Assembly (NCBI GenBank): GCA_964398055.1
Contig: CAYNLK010000070.1
Coordinates: 1 to 31,724, forward strand
DNA length: 31,724 nt
Source of the DNA: CAYNLK01 sp964398055
GTDB lineage: Bacteria > Chloroflexota > Anaerolineae > 4572-78 > J111
Direction of reading: 5' to 3'
Shown: piece by piece, positions 15,574 to 23,372 of the stretch
How the letters are laid out: the number at the start of each line of letters is the position of its first letter
How positions within the stretch are numbered: position 1 is the first letter of the stretch
Made by a program: the position numbers and the translations under genes
Notes under the pieces: model-generated
Database searches by the model: none
Told to the model about the DNA's origin: nothing
Seen by the model: only the letters and a program-made list of their open reading frames with translations

Positions 15574-16569
15574 TTATTGTCGGATAGCGCCAAAGGTGAC
15601 GCCCCGCAGCAGGTGTTTACGCAAGGCAAAGGTAATAATGACCACCGGGATCAAGAAGGCCAGGGAACCCGCCGCAATGGCCGACCACTCAATTCCGCCG
15701 CGGCCCTGCATGGTGGCAATGGCCGGGGGCGCGGTTCGGGCCGCTTCACTGGTGAGCATCAACGCAAAAGCGTACTCATTCCAGGCGAAGATCAGGGCAA
15801 AGACGGTCGTCGCGGCAATGCCGGTAGCCGCCTGGGGCAGCACAATCTTGTAAAACGCCTGAAAACGACTGTAACCGTCAACCAGGGCTGCTTCCTCATA
15901 TTCTCGTGGGATTTCGTCAATAAAGCCTTTGAGCAACCAGACCGTCAGCGACAGGTTAAAGACGGTATACAAAAGGATCATGCCCGCATGCGTATCATGC
16001 AACCCCAACTGCCGGTACATCAGGAACAGCGGAATGGTGACAACCACCGCCGGTAACATGCGGGTACTCAGGATAAAAAAGAGCAGGTCATCCTTACCCG
16101 GCATTTCAAAACGACTAAAGGCGTAAGCGGCAAATACCCCCAGCGTGACCGAAAAAAAGGTGGAGCCAACAGCAATGATAAAGGAATTCCGTAAACGTTT
16201 CACAAAATCACTGGGGCCGGTGATAACCTGACCGTTCTTCAAGGCAATTTGAGCAAACAGACCCAGATCTTCGGCATTGGCTTTAGCCTGTTCCAATCTC
16301 CGGCCGGTTAACTGGGATCGCTCGGTGAGCAAGAAGACAAAGCCTTCCAGGGTTGGTTGAAACACCAGCTTGGGCGGCACCGAGACGATATCGGCCCGGG
16401 ATTTCAAGGAAGTGATGCCCATAATGAAGATCGGGATCAGGCCGACGATGGCCAACACCACAATGATCACGATCCGGGTAGTCTTAAAGAGTTTGGCTTT
16501 TGGACTGACCTTGTCCACCCGAATACTATCGGTAACCGGCGTCCGCGGCCCTGTTTTGGCAAAGGACAT
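15574..16569 (-). CDS. CUT1 sugar ABC permease, MalG-like
   Basis: I take the ATG at 16569 (331 residues). A TTG at 16578 overlapping the previous stop is the alternative. The protein has about six helices, the first at ~31-52, and the EAA loop EEAALVDGYSRFQAFYKIVLPQ that contacts the ATPase. The C-terminal end LLRGVTFGAIRQ is typical of MalG/UgpE types. A soluble ~70-residue segment between helix 1 and helix 2 (SRADIVSVPP to GPSDFVKRL) is longer than in classic MalG and should face the outside. It lies 5 bp after the MalF-like gene, in the same operon. Confidence 0.92.
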   Translation of the reverse strand: MSFAKTGPRTPVTDSIRVDKVSPKAKLFKTTRIVIIVVLAIVGLIPIFIMGITSLKSRADIVSVPPKLVFQPTLEGFVFLLTERSQLTGRRLEQAKANAEDLGLFAQIALKNGQVITGPSDFVKRLRNSFIIAVGSTFFSVTLGVFAAYAFSRFEMPGKDDLLFFILSTRMLPAVVVTIPLFLMYRQLGLHDTHAGMILLYTVFNLSLTVWLLKGFIDEIPREYEEAALVDGYSRFQAFYKIVLPQAATGIAATTVFALIFAWNEYAFALMLTSEAARTAPPAIATMQGRGGIEWSAIAAGSLAFLIPVVIITFALRKHLLRGVTFGAIRQ

Positions 16570-16574
16570 AGCCG

Positions 16575-17546
16575 TCAAGCCCCTTTCATCTTATTGAGAT
16601 TTCTGATATACAGGTTGCTCACCGCAATGATGATGATGAGCACCATATAAGCCAGGGCGCTGGCTCGACCGGTTTGCCATTGTCCCTGGAATGCTTGCCG
16701 ATAAAGGTTGACCGCAATGACCTCGGTTTGATCTCCCGGTCCGCCGCCGGTTAAGCCCATCACCAAGTCGAAGGATTTACTGAAGGCTTCAATCGTGCGG
16801 AAGAGGAGGGCTATGAGCACCAGCGGGGCTACCTGCGGCAGGGTGATCCGGCGGAATTGGAACCAGGAACTGGCTCGATCAATCGCCGCCGCCTCGTAAA
16901 GATAATCAGGAATAGCCTTCAAGCCGGACAGAATCAACAGCATCACAAAGGGAGTCCACATCCAGATATCAACGATGATGATGGCCCACAGGGCCAGTCC
17001 GGGTACGGCTTGACCGGCGTAGCGGCTGGCCAGCCAGTCCGGCGCCATTTTGGGGTTGGTGTAACCCAACATGTAATTCAAGTAGCCAAAAGTGGGATTG
17101 TACATCAGTTTCCAGAACAACCCCGCCACCACCGGGGAGAGCATCATCGGCACCAGAATCAGGGTAGTAACCAGCCCACTCCCAAAAAACTTCTCCCGAA
17201 CCAGCAGGGCCAGAAAGAAGCCTAGCACCAACTCCAGCCCCACCGAAAAGACGACGTACCGGCCGGTCAGAGAGAAATATTTCCACATCGTCTGGTCGTT
17301 AAGAACGCGAGCAAAATTATCAAAGCCAATCCAGGTAGGCGGTTCTTTGATGATGGCCGAATAGTTGGTAAAGCTGAGGAATAGACTATAAAACAACGGA
17401 AACAGGTTGATCATGATAAGCAGGATCAGGGTCGGCCAGATAAACAGATTCCGAATAGTTTTATCACTTAACCCCCGGCCCCCCCCAGACCGGGCCGAAC
17501 GCTTGGCTACCGCGGCTTCAGCGGGAGCTTGCACAGTTGTTGACAT
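16575..17546 (-). CDS. CUT1 sugar ABC permease, MalF-like
   Basis: The 323-residue permease has about six helices (first at ~31-55), preceded by an Ala- and basic-rich cytoplasmic tail. The EAA loop reads YEAAAIDRASSWFQFRRITLPQVAP. The family stretch FTNYSAIIKEPPTWIGFDNFARVL follows helix 1, as in UgpA/MalF-type permeases. It forms the translocation pore with the MalG-like partner. A 230-bp gap with two hairpins separates it from the upstream binding-protein gene, which may lower its expression relative to the binding protein. Confidence 0.93.
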   Translation of the reverse strand: MSTTVQAPAEAAVAKRSARSGGGRGLSDKTIRNLFIWPTLILLIMINLFPLFYSLFLSFTNYSAIIKEPPTWIGFDNFARVLNDQTMWKYFSLTGRYVVFSVGLELVLGFFLALLVREKFFGSGLVTTLILVPMMLSPVVAGLFWKLMYNPTFGYLNYMLGYTNPKMAPDWLASRYAGQAVPGLALWAIIIVDIWMWTPFVMLLILSGLKAIPDYLYEAAAIDRASSWFQFRRITLPQVAPLVLIALLFRTIEAFSKSFDLVMGLTGGGPGDQTEVIAVNLYRQAFQGQWQTGRASALAYMVLIIIIAVSNLYIRNLNKMKGA

Positions 17547-17659
17547 AAGTTTCCTTTCCCATCTACTTGGCCCGACGGGTCGGCCTCACCAGGTAGACAT
17601 TTCTTCTTTTTGTGTGCGGCCCTTCTCATAACCAGGCAACAAAAGCACTTCTAAAATCT

Positions 17660-17717
17660 ACTGTTTTCTCGTTCCCACGCTTCGCGTGACGCAGAGCGTG
17701 GGAACAAGAAAAACAGT
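17660..17717. repeat. Large intergenic hairpin between binding-protein and permease genes
   Basis: Arms at 17660-17681 and 17695-17717 match over about 22 positions with one extra base in the right arm. The core is GTTCCCACGCT / AGCGTGGGAAC. The loop repeats part of the stem (CGCGTGACGCAG). It sits downstream of the binding-protein gene in the transcript, where hairpins often stabilise the upstream message or reduce read-through. Confidence 0.75.
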
Positions 17718-17728
17718 CCTGTTTTTAG

Positions 17729-17757
17729 GTAGAGGCAGGCCCAAGACCTGCCTCTAC
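17729..17757. repeat. Second intergenic hairpin, 11-bp stem
   Basis: GTAGAGGCAGG (17729-17739) and CCTGCCTCTAC (17747-17757) are perfect arms around 7 nt. The element begins 20 bp after the binding-protein stop. No T-run follows on the minus strand. A dispersed palindrome family or an mRNA 3' stabiliser is plausible. Confidence 0.7.
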
Positions 17758-17776
17758 AGCTAGAATCGACGATTAA

Positions 17777-20512
17777 CTATTTGACAAACCCACCATCTTC
17801 GAGCAGTTTCTGATGCTGCTCGGCGATGCGATCCAGCGCTTCCTTAGCCGTGCCCTGTCCACCAATCACATAGTTGCCCAACTCGGTCTGGCTGACCCGC
17901 AGCAACTCACCGTAGATCGGAATGTTCCAGAAATCCTTCACAAAGGTCATCGTCTCGGCAAAGGCCGGGTTGAACGGCGTCGCATCCAGAAACTCTTGCG
18001 ACTGAAGCACTTTGCTGTTGCAGGTGTAACCGCCCAAATCCGCCCACTCCGCCTGAATCTCTTCCTGGGCAAACCATTGGATGAAATCTTTGGCCGCCTG
18101 CTGCCGTTCCGGGCTGATGTAGGAGATGATGCTCATACCCTGACCACCCAGAGCCGCATACTGATCGCCATCCGGCCCCGCCGGGTTCACAAAGAAGCCG
18201 GTGTCCGCCGCATACGGGTTCACCTCCGGGTTCGCCAACGCCGGGAAGAAGGCAAAGTAGTTCATCGCCATCGCCACCTGCCCGCCGATGAACGCATCGT
18301 TCGTCTCCACAAAGAAGGCGTTGCTCAACCCCGGCGCCTGGCAGCAGTCGTACAACTCCTTGTACAACTCCACGGCCGCCACGTTCTGCGGTGAGTTTAC
18401 CACCCCCAGCGCATTGTTGTTTGCATCCGCCCAGTTCCCCCCAAAGCTGAACATCGCATTCTGCACCCCCATCGTCAGCGCATCGTAGTCAGCCTGGGTG
18501 TAGATCGCCACCCCGTACAGGTTCTGCTCCGGCCGGGTGAAGAAGTTGGCAATGTCCAACAACTGCGCATACGTCTCCGGCGGCGCTAAATCGTACCCGT
18601 ACTCCGCCTTGAACGCCGCCTGCTCGTCCGGATTCTCAAACAGGTCTTTCCGATAGGCCCAGCCGTTGGCGTCACCCTCGGTCGGATAACCCCAGTATCG
18701 CCCCGAACCCGCCGGATATTCACCATAGTATTGCAGCGTCGCCGGAGTCACCGTATCTTTTATCCCCGTCGACGTCAGAAAATCGGTCATATCAAGATAG
18801 TGACCCTGGGTCGCGCCCTGGCCAAGCCACTGGCTGTCGCCCACCACCATATCGTAGGACTTACCCTGGGCCGACATCTCGGTGAAGAACAGGTCACCAA
18901 ACGAACCCCACGGCTCCTGGATCACCTTGACCTTGATGCCCGTCTCGGCCTCGTACATGTTGCCGATTTCTTGCAGATAGTCAGCCGGGTCCCACTGCGC
19001 CCACAGGATGCTCAACTCCGTTACACCAGCAGGCGGTGGAGGCAGTTCGCTCATCGGCGCCGCTTCTTCGGCCATTGCCGCGCCTTCAGTCACAAACCCA
19101 CCATCTTCGAGCAGTTTCTGATGCTGCTCGGCGATGCGATCCAGCGCTTCCTTAGCCGTGCCCTGTCCACCAATCACATAGTTGCCCAACTCGGTCTGGC
19201 TGACCCGCAGCAACTCACCGTAGATCGGAATGTTCCAGAAATCCTTCACAAAGGTCATCGTCTCGGCAAAGGCCGGGTTGAACGGCGTCGCATCCAGAAA
19301 CTCTTGCGACTGAAGCACTTTGCTGTTGCAGGTGTAACCGCCCAAATCCGCCCACTCCGCCTGAATCTCTTCCTGGGCAAACCATTGGATGAAATCTTTG
19401 GCCGCCTGCTGCCGTTCCGGGCTGATGTAGGAGATGATGCTCATACCCTGACCACCCAGAGCCGCATACTGATCGCCATCCGGCCCCGCCGGGTTCACAA
19501 AGAAGCCGGTGTCCGCCGCATACGGGTTCACCTCCGGGTTCGCCAACGCCGGGAAGAAGGCAAAGTAGTTCATCGCCATCGCCACCTGCCCGCCGATGAA
19601 CGCATCGTTCGTCTCCACAAAGAAGGCGTTGCTCAACCCCGGCGCCTGGCAGCAGTCGTACAACTCCTTGTACAACTCCACGGCCGCCACGTTCTGCGGT
19701 GAGTTTACCACCCCCAGCGCATTGTTGTTTGCATCCGCCCAGTTCCCCCCAAAGCTGAACATCGCATTCTGCACCCCCATCGTCAGCGCATCGTAGTCAG
19801 CCTGGGTGTAGATCGCCACCCCGTACAGGTTCTGCTCCGGCCGGGTGAAGAAGTTGGCAATGTCCAACAACTGCGCATACGTCTCCGGCGGCGCTAAATC
19901 GTACCCGTACTCCGCCTTGAACGCCGCCTGCTCGTCCGGATTCTCAAACAGGTCTTTCCGATAGGCCCAGCCGTTGGCGTCACCCTCGGTCGGATAACCC
20001 CAGTATCGCCCCGAACCCGCCGGATATTCACCATAGTATTGCAGCGTCGCCGGAGTCACCGTATCTTTTATCCCCGTCGACGTCAGAAAATCGGTCATAT
20101 CAAGATAGTGACCCTGGGTCGCGCCCTGGCCAAGCCACTGGCTGTCGCCCACCACCATATCGTAGGACTTACCCTGGGCCGACATCTCGGTGAAGAACAG
20201 GTCACCAAACGAACCCCACGGCTCCTGGATCACCTTGACCTTGATGCCCGTCTCGGCCTCGTACATGTTGCCGATTTCTTGCAGATAGTCAGCCGGGTCC
20301 CACTGCGCCCACAGGATGCTCAACTCTTTGACGCCTGAAGCATCAACAGGCGCGGCCTCTTCAGCCGGAGCCGCTTCTTCAACGGGGGCGGCTTGCTCTT
20401 GGGGTTGCTCCGGGGCCGGAGCCGGAGCCGGCGTTGCCGCGCCGCGACAGGCAGCCAACCCCATCATCAAGACCACTAACAGACTGATGAACCAAAATAG
20501 AGTTCTTCTCAT
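17777..20512 (-). CDS. Sugar-binding lipoprotein with two identical fused SBP domains
   Basis: The 911-residue product is an extracellular solute-binding protein (COG1653, UgpB/MalE-like) that presents sugar to the ABC permeases. A lipoprotein signal (GLAAC, Cys22) is followed by a Pro/Ala/Glu-rich linker (~23-62). Domain 1 spans ~63-474 and domain 2 ~499-910, both starting ELSILWAQWDP and ending LLEDGGFV. They are joined by a 24-residue linker (TEGAAMAEEAAPMSE then LPPPPAGVT) with no second signal. The two domains are identical in protein sequence and appear identical in DNA. A normal family member has one domain of ~430 residues. AGGAGG lies just before the ATG. It follows the ROK repressor gene and precedes the permeases. 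Either a true two-headed receptor or an assembly/recombination product is possible. Confidence 0.88.
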   Translation of the reverse strand: MRRTLFWFISLLVVLMMGLAACRGAATPAPAPAPEQPQEQAAPVEEAAPAEEAAPVDASGVKELSILWAQWDPADYLQEIGNMYEAETGIKVKVIQEPWGSFGDLFFTEMSAQGKSYDMVVGDSQWLGQGATQGHYLDMTDFLTSTGIKDTVTPATLQYYGEYPAGSGRYWGYPTEGDANGWAYRKDLFENPDEQAAFKAEYGYDLAPPETYAQLLDIANFFTRPEQNLYGVAIYTQADYDALTMGVQNAMFSFGGNWADANNNALGVVNSPQNVAAVELYKELYDCCQAPGLSNAFFVETNDAFIGGQVAMAMNYFAFFPALANPEVNPYAADTGFFVNPAGPDGDQYAALGGQGMSIISYISPERQQAAKDFIQWFAQEEIQAEWADLGGYTCNSKVLQSQEFLDATPFNPAFAETMTFVKDFWNIPIYGELLRVSQTELGNYVIGGQGTAKEALDRIAEQHQKLLEDGGFVTEGAAMAEEAAPMSELPPPPAGVTELSILWAQWDPADYLQEIGNMYEAETGIKVKVIQEPWGSFGDLFFTEMSAQGKSYDMVVGDSQWLGQGATQGHYLDMTDFLTSTGIKDTVTPATLQYYGEYPAGSGRYWGYPTEGDANGWAYRKDLFENPDEQAAFKAEYGYDLAPPETYAQLLDIANFFTRPEQNLYGVAIYTQADYDALTMGVQNAMFSFGGNWADANNNALGVVNSPQNVAAVELYKELYDCCQAPGLSNAFFVETNDAFIGGQVAMAMNYFAFFPALANPEVNPYAADTGFFVNPAGPDGDQYAALGGQGMSIISYISPERQQAAKDFIQWFAQEEIQAEWADLGGYTCNSKVLQSQEFLDATPFNPAFAETMTFVKDFWNIPIYGELLRVSQTELGNYVIGGQGTAKEALDRIAEQHQKLLEDGGFVK
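17784..19018. repeat. 1235-bp direct repeat, copy encoding the second SBP domain
   Basis: This stretch matches 19092-20326 at a constant offset of 1308 bp (436 codons, in frame). I found no mismatch in the rows I compared, and translated frames on both strands are identical. Identity ends sharply: at 19018/20326 on one side and at 17784/19092 on the other. Confidence 0.93.
19092..20326. repeat. 1235-bp direct repeat, copy encoding the first SBP domain
   Basis: This is the partner of 17784-19018. The left-hand boundary in protein terms falls exactly at codon 63 (Glu of ELSILW), just after the signal and linker. The 73-bp spacer between copies (19019-19091) encodes the inter-domain linker and is not part of the repeat. 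Confidence 0.93.
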
Positions 20513-20625
20513 CTTTGTTCCTCCTTGAACTAGTCCTCACTAATAAGAATTTTCTACTAGAGTTTGACAAAAATCTGCTGTAGAAATTATTGATTGAGTA
20601 GACTCGTCTTCACCTCCTTTTTAGG

Positions 20626-21903
20626 CTAATGTCTAACCAAAATCGACTCAGATAACATATTTTGGCGAGCGATGGTGCCTGGTTGGGTCAGAATAGCCTG
20701 ATAGACCATGGCCACCCCCCCCATCACACAGGCATCAACCCCATGCCTGGCCAGGACCACCTGGGTTCGAGTAGGGTGATCGTGCCACAGCAGAACTCGC
20801 CACTGTAATTCCTCGTAAATGGCGGGTAATAGAAACTCACCGGCTAGGCTCACACTGCCACCTAACACCACCAGGTCCGGATTTAGCGCATTGATGAGTG
20901 AGGCAAGCCCAATACCCAGATGATGTCCCACCTGCTCTAAAGCTTTGAGCGCCACCGCGTCTCCAGTAGAGGCAGCCTCGACCACCAAAGCCACAGTCAG
21001 CCGGCTTAAGTCGCCGGCCACCAGGTCAATCAGAAGACTGGGCTGACCTTTGTCCTCAATGGCTCGCCGGATGTGGCGGAACAACGCCGACTGGCTGACC
21101 TGAGTTTCCCAACAACCGCGATTGCCACAATTACACAGTTCACCATCGGGGTCGGTGGTCATGTGGCCAAACTCGCCGCCAAAGCCGGTGGCGCCGCTGA
21201 CCAATTGCCCATCCCTGACAATACCGCCGCCAAGCCCTACCCCGGCGCTGACGTACAACACTTCACCGTGGGCCTGGGCTGCCCCAAAATAGTACTCGCC
21301 CAGGGCGGCCATCTTGGCCTCATTGTCAACAAACACCGGCAGTTCAAAAGTCCGGCGCAGGATAACCCCCAATGGGACATTGCGCCAACTCAAATTTGGC
21401 GCAAACAGCAAGTTACCGCTCTCGCGGTCAACCAGGCCCGGCACGCCGACTGCCAGGCCCAGCAGATGGCTACAATCTTGACGGCTGGCTGCTATCTCTT
21501 CAGACAGCAAGGTTAAGGTTCTCTCGATGATGGCTTGTTGCCCCAGGCTGCGCGAAATAATCTCTGTACGCCGTTGGAGTATTTCAGTAGCAAAATTGAC
21601 CCGAATGACTGAAATGTAGTCAACGCCGATCTCACTGCTAATAATGCAGCCGGCTGCAGGATTAAGCTCTAACAAGACGGCCGGACGACCCGTGCCAATC
21701 GATTCAAAACCAACTTCGCGGATAAATTGATGTCCAATGAGTTCCTGAACCAAGCTAGAAACGGTAGTTTTGTTCAAGCCCGTCATTTCGGCCAGGGCCG
21801 TGCGTGAAATGGGCGCATGCTCGCGTAAATGATGCATAATGGCCGAAAGATTGATTTCACGGACTAGTGCTTGGTTGCCGGTGCGGTAGCGAGTCTGCGC
21901 CAT
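20626..21903 (-). CDS. ROK family transcriptional repressor, XylR-type
   Basis: The 425-residue protein has an N-terminal winged helix-turn-helix (~13-75, SRTALAEMTGLNKTTVSSLVQELI) and a ROK sugar-kinase-like domain. The latter shows VGVPGLVD, VDNEAKMAALGEYYFG, AGVGLGGGIV and the zinc-binding ROK signature GEFGHMTTDPDGELCNCGNRGCWET (CNCGNRGCWE with three Cys). The HTH places it with repressors (XylR, NagC, Mlc) rather than ROK kinases. It is the first gene of the ABC operon, 113 bp before the binding protein. A 25-bp palindrome close to the Bacillus xylO operator overlaps its transcription start. It probably represses its own operon until a sugar, likely xylose or a relative, binds. Confidence 0.92.
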   Translation of the reverse strand: MAQTRYRTGNQALVREINLSAIMHHLREHAPISRTALAEMTGLNKTTVSSLVQELIGHQFIREVGFESIGTGRPAVLLELNPAAGCIISSEIGVDYISVIRVNFATEILQRRTEIISRSLGQQAIIERTLTLLSEEIAASRQDCSHLLGLAVGVPGLVDRESGNLLFAPNLSWRNVPLGVILRRTFELPVFVDNEAKMAALGEYYFGAAQAHGEVLYVSAGVGLGGGIVRDGQLVSGATGFGGEFGHMTTDPDGELCNCGNRGCWETQVSQSALFRHIRRAIEDKGQPSLLIDLVAGDLSRLTVALVVEAASTGDAVALKALEQVGHHLGIGLASLINALNPDLVVLGGSVSLAGEFLLPAIYEELQWRVLLWHDHPTRTQVVLARHGVDACVMGGVAMVYQAILTQPGTIARQNMLSESILVRH

Positions 21904-21950
21904 TGCCAGATGCCTGACCTCCGGGAAGATAAAGAGGGATTATGAGATAG

Positions 21951-21975
21951 TTAGTTTGTTGGGCCAACAAACTAA
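21951..21975. promoter_or_regulatory. 25-bp perfect palindrome, xylO-like operator
   Basis: Half-sites TTAGTTTGTTGG (21951-21962) and CCAACAAACTAA (21964-21975) flank one central base. The outer parts TTAGTTTGTT and AACAAACTAA match the xylose operator bound by XylR in Bacillus as I recall it. It lies just downstream of the predicted -10 and 47 bp before the ROK start codon, where a bound repressor would block transcription. Confidence 0.85.
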
Positions 21976-21979
21976 GCGG

Positions 21980-22008
21980 AGTTTACCACAGTTCGAATGG
22001 CAGGTCAA
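21980..22008 (-). promoter_or_regulatory. Promoter of the ROK/ABC operon
   Basis: On the minus strand TTGACC (22003-22008) and TAAACT (21980-21985) are separated by exactly 17 bp. The predicted start falls at about 21973, within the palindromic operator. This makes autoregulation of the repressor and its transport operon likely. Confidence 0.7.
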
Positions 22009-22085
22009 GACTTGCTAAACTATTTTTAGGATATTTTGACCGGAAATTCTGGCCCAACTTCCAGACAATAACCAGTTTATGGAAC

Positions 22086-23369
22086 CTATTTCTTGCCGTC
22101 CTGCTGGCGCCGCAGCTTGACCACCGGACTGGCTTCATCCAGCTTGACATCAGCCCAGCTAAGGATAGCCCCGGCCGCGACCGGACGGACCAACTCGGCG
22201 CCGGGCGCCAACCCCACCGGCAACGCCTGCAACTCCCGCACCACCTCGGCTCGATCCATCACCCCGTGGAAGGTGTAGCCGCCAAAGTCATCCAACTTAT
22301 CGCCCGGCCAGAGCGCCCGCTTGGCTACAGTCATAATATCGGCCACCGGCTCATCCCGCGGCGCCAGCGTGACCTCCCGGCGCAAATAAGCCCGGGCAAT
22401 CGAGATGGGCGCTTCCAGGAACCAGAGGTGATAGGGCCGGAAAAAGGTGAAATATTTGCCCTGGCCCACCTTGAGATAGTTCAGGTCGGCCTGGATGCGC
22501 TCATCCTGGATCCGCACCGTCACAAAAACGCCCCCGGACATCGACGTGCCCTGCACAAAATCGACCACGCCGGGGAATTGGGTGATGCCGCCATCCTCCG
22601 TCAGGGCAAACACCCGCGACACGGTTTCCAGGGTCGCCTCCGGGCCAACCATGCCCCGCTGCATCGGGACGCAGCCGGTGGCGTTGGCCGCGCAGGCCAT
22701 CTCGAACATCGTTTTGGTGCCGTCCACGTATGAGGCCACCTGGTACGGATCTTTGTCCTGTTTTTTGGCCGAATCGGCCACCGTATCCGGCGTAGCCGCC
22801 GGATTGAGCGGGTTGTTCTTGCCCTTGCCGATGACGATGACCTCATAGCCCAACATCGTCACAAAGTTGTACAGCTCCATCAGGCAGCCCGGCTCATCAC
22901 CGGAAGAGACGCTGTAGAGCACCCCGGCCTCTTGGGCCAGCTTTTTGAGCTGCCGACCTACGGTTACGTCGGCTTCGATATTGATCAGCACTACGTCCTT
23001 GCCATTTTGGATGCCGGCATAGGCCATCTCCGTGCCGCTAGCGGGGGAAGGCGTGGCGTCGGTGACGATATCCACCGCTTCAAGCTGGGCCGCCAAAGTA
23101 TAGGAACCGGTGACCACTCGCTTGCCGGCGCGCATAGCGTCCATCGCCGGGCCAACCGCGCTGGCCTCGACTACCGTCTCAGCGCCATAACCGGCGGTCA
23201 AGAACGCCTGCCGTGCCGCGGCCAAATCCTGATCAACCAGGACGGCCACCTCCATGCCGGGCACGTGCTTCATCGCCGCCACAAAACCGCGGCCCATCCA
23301 GCCGGCCCCACTGGCGCCGACCCGGATGGGCCGGCCTTCAGCTTCAAGTTTCAACAGTTCGTCGCGCAT
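22086..23369 (-). CDS. COG4091-type NAD(P)-dependent dehydrogenase with SAF domain
   Basis: The 427-residue protein has an N-terminal Rossmann domain (RVGASGAGWMGRGFVAAM, ~16-33), a homoserine-dehydrogenase-like middle (DVVLINIEADVTVG, SSGDEPGCLMELYNFV, GKGKNNPLNPAATPD) and a C-terminal SAF domain (~365-415, PVGLAPGAELVRPVAAGAILSW). This architecture is that of COG4091 proteins, annotated as homoserine-dehydrogenase-like but often found in sugar or sugar-acid clusters. It starts 3 bp after the transketolase C-subunit stop, so co-translation is likely. The substrate is probably a sugar or polyol derivative rather than homoserine; that is inferred from context. Confidence 0.82.
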   Translation of the reverse strand: MRDELLKLEAEGRPIRVGASGAGWMGRGFVAAMKHVPGMEVAVLVDQDLAAARQAFLTAGYGAETVVEASAVGPAMDAMRAGKRVVTGSYTLAAQLEAVDIVTDATPSPASGTEMAYAGIQNGKDVVLINIEADVTVGRQLKKLAQEAGVLYSVSSGDEPGCLMELYNFVTMLGYEVIVIGKGKNNPLNPAATPDTVADSAKKQDKDPYQVASYVDGTKTMFEMACAANATGCVPMQRGMVGPEATLETVSRVFALTEDGGITQFPGVVDFVQGTSMSGGVFVTVRIQDERIQADLNYLKVGQGKYFTFFRPYHLWFLEAPISIARAYLRREVTLAPRDEPVADIMTVAKRALWPGDKLDDFGGYTFHGVMDRAEVVRELQALPVGLAPGAELVRPVAAGAILSWADVKLDEASPVVKLRRQQDGKK

Positions 23370-23372
23370 GGC

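Noticed and set aside
18731..19702. 323-codon plus-strand frame across the repeat junction
   Set aside because: It is a shadow of the duplicated binding-protein gene; its Arg/His-rich sequence simply repeats with the 1308-bp period.
17784..20326. CRISPR or satellite interpretation of the long repeat
   Set aside because: There are only two copies of 1235 bp, in frame and encoding a known protein domain; no short spaced repeats are present.
20551..20585. Plus-strand TTGACA-like promoter in the gap before the binding-protein gene
   Set aside because: It would transcribe into the ROK gene antisense, and its -10 match is poor; chance in AT-rich sequence is more likely.
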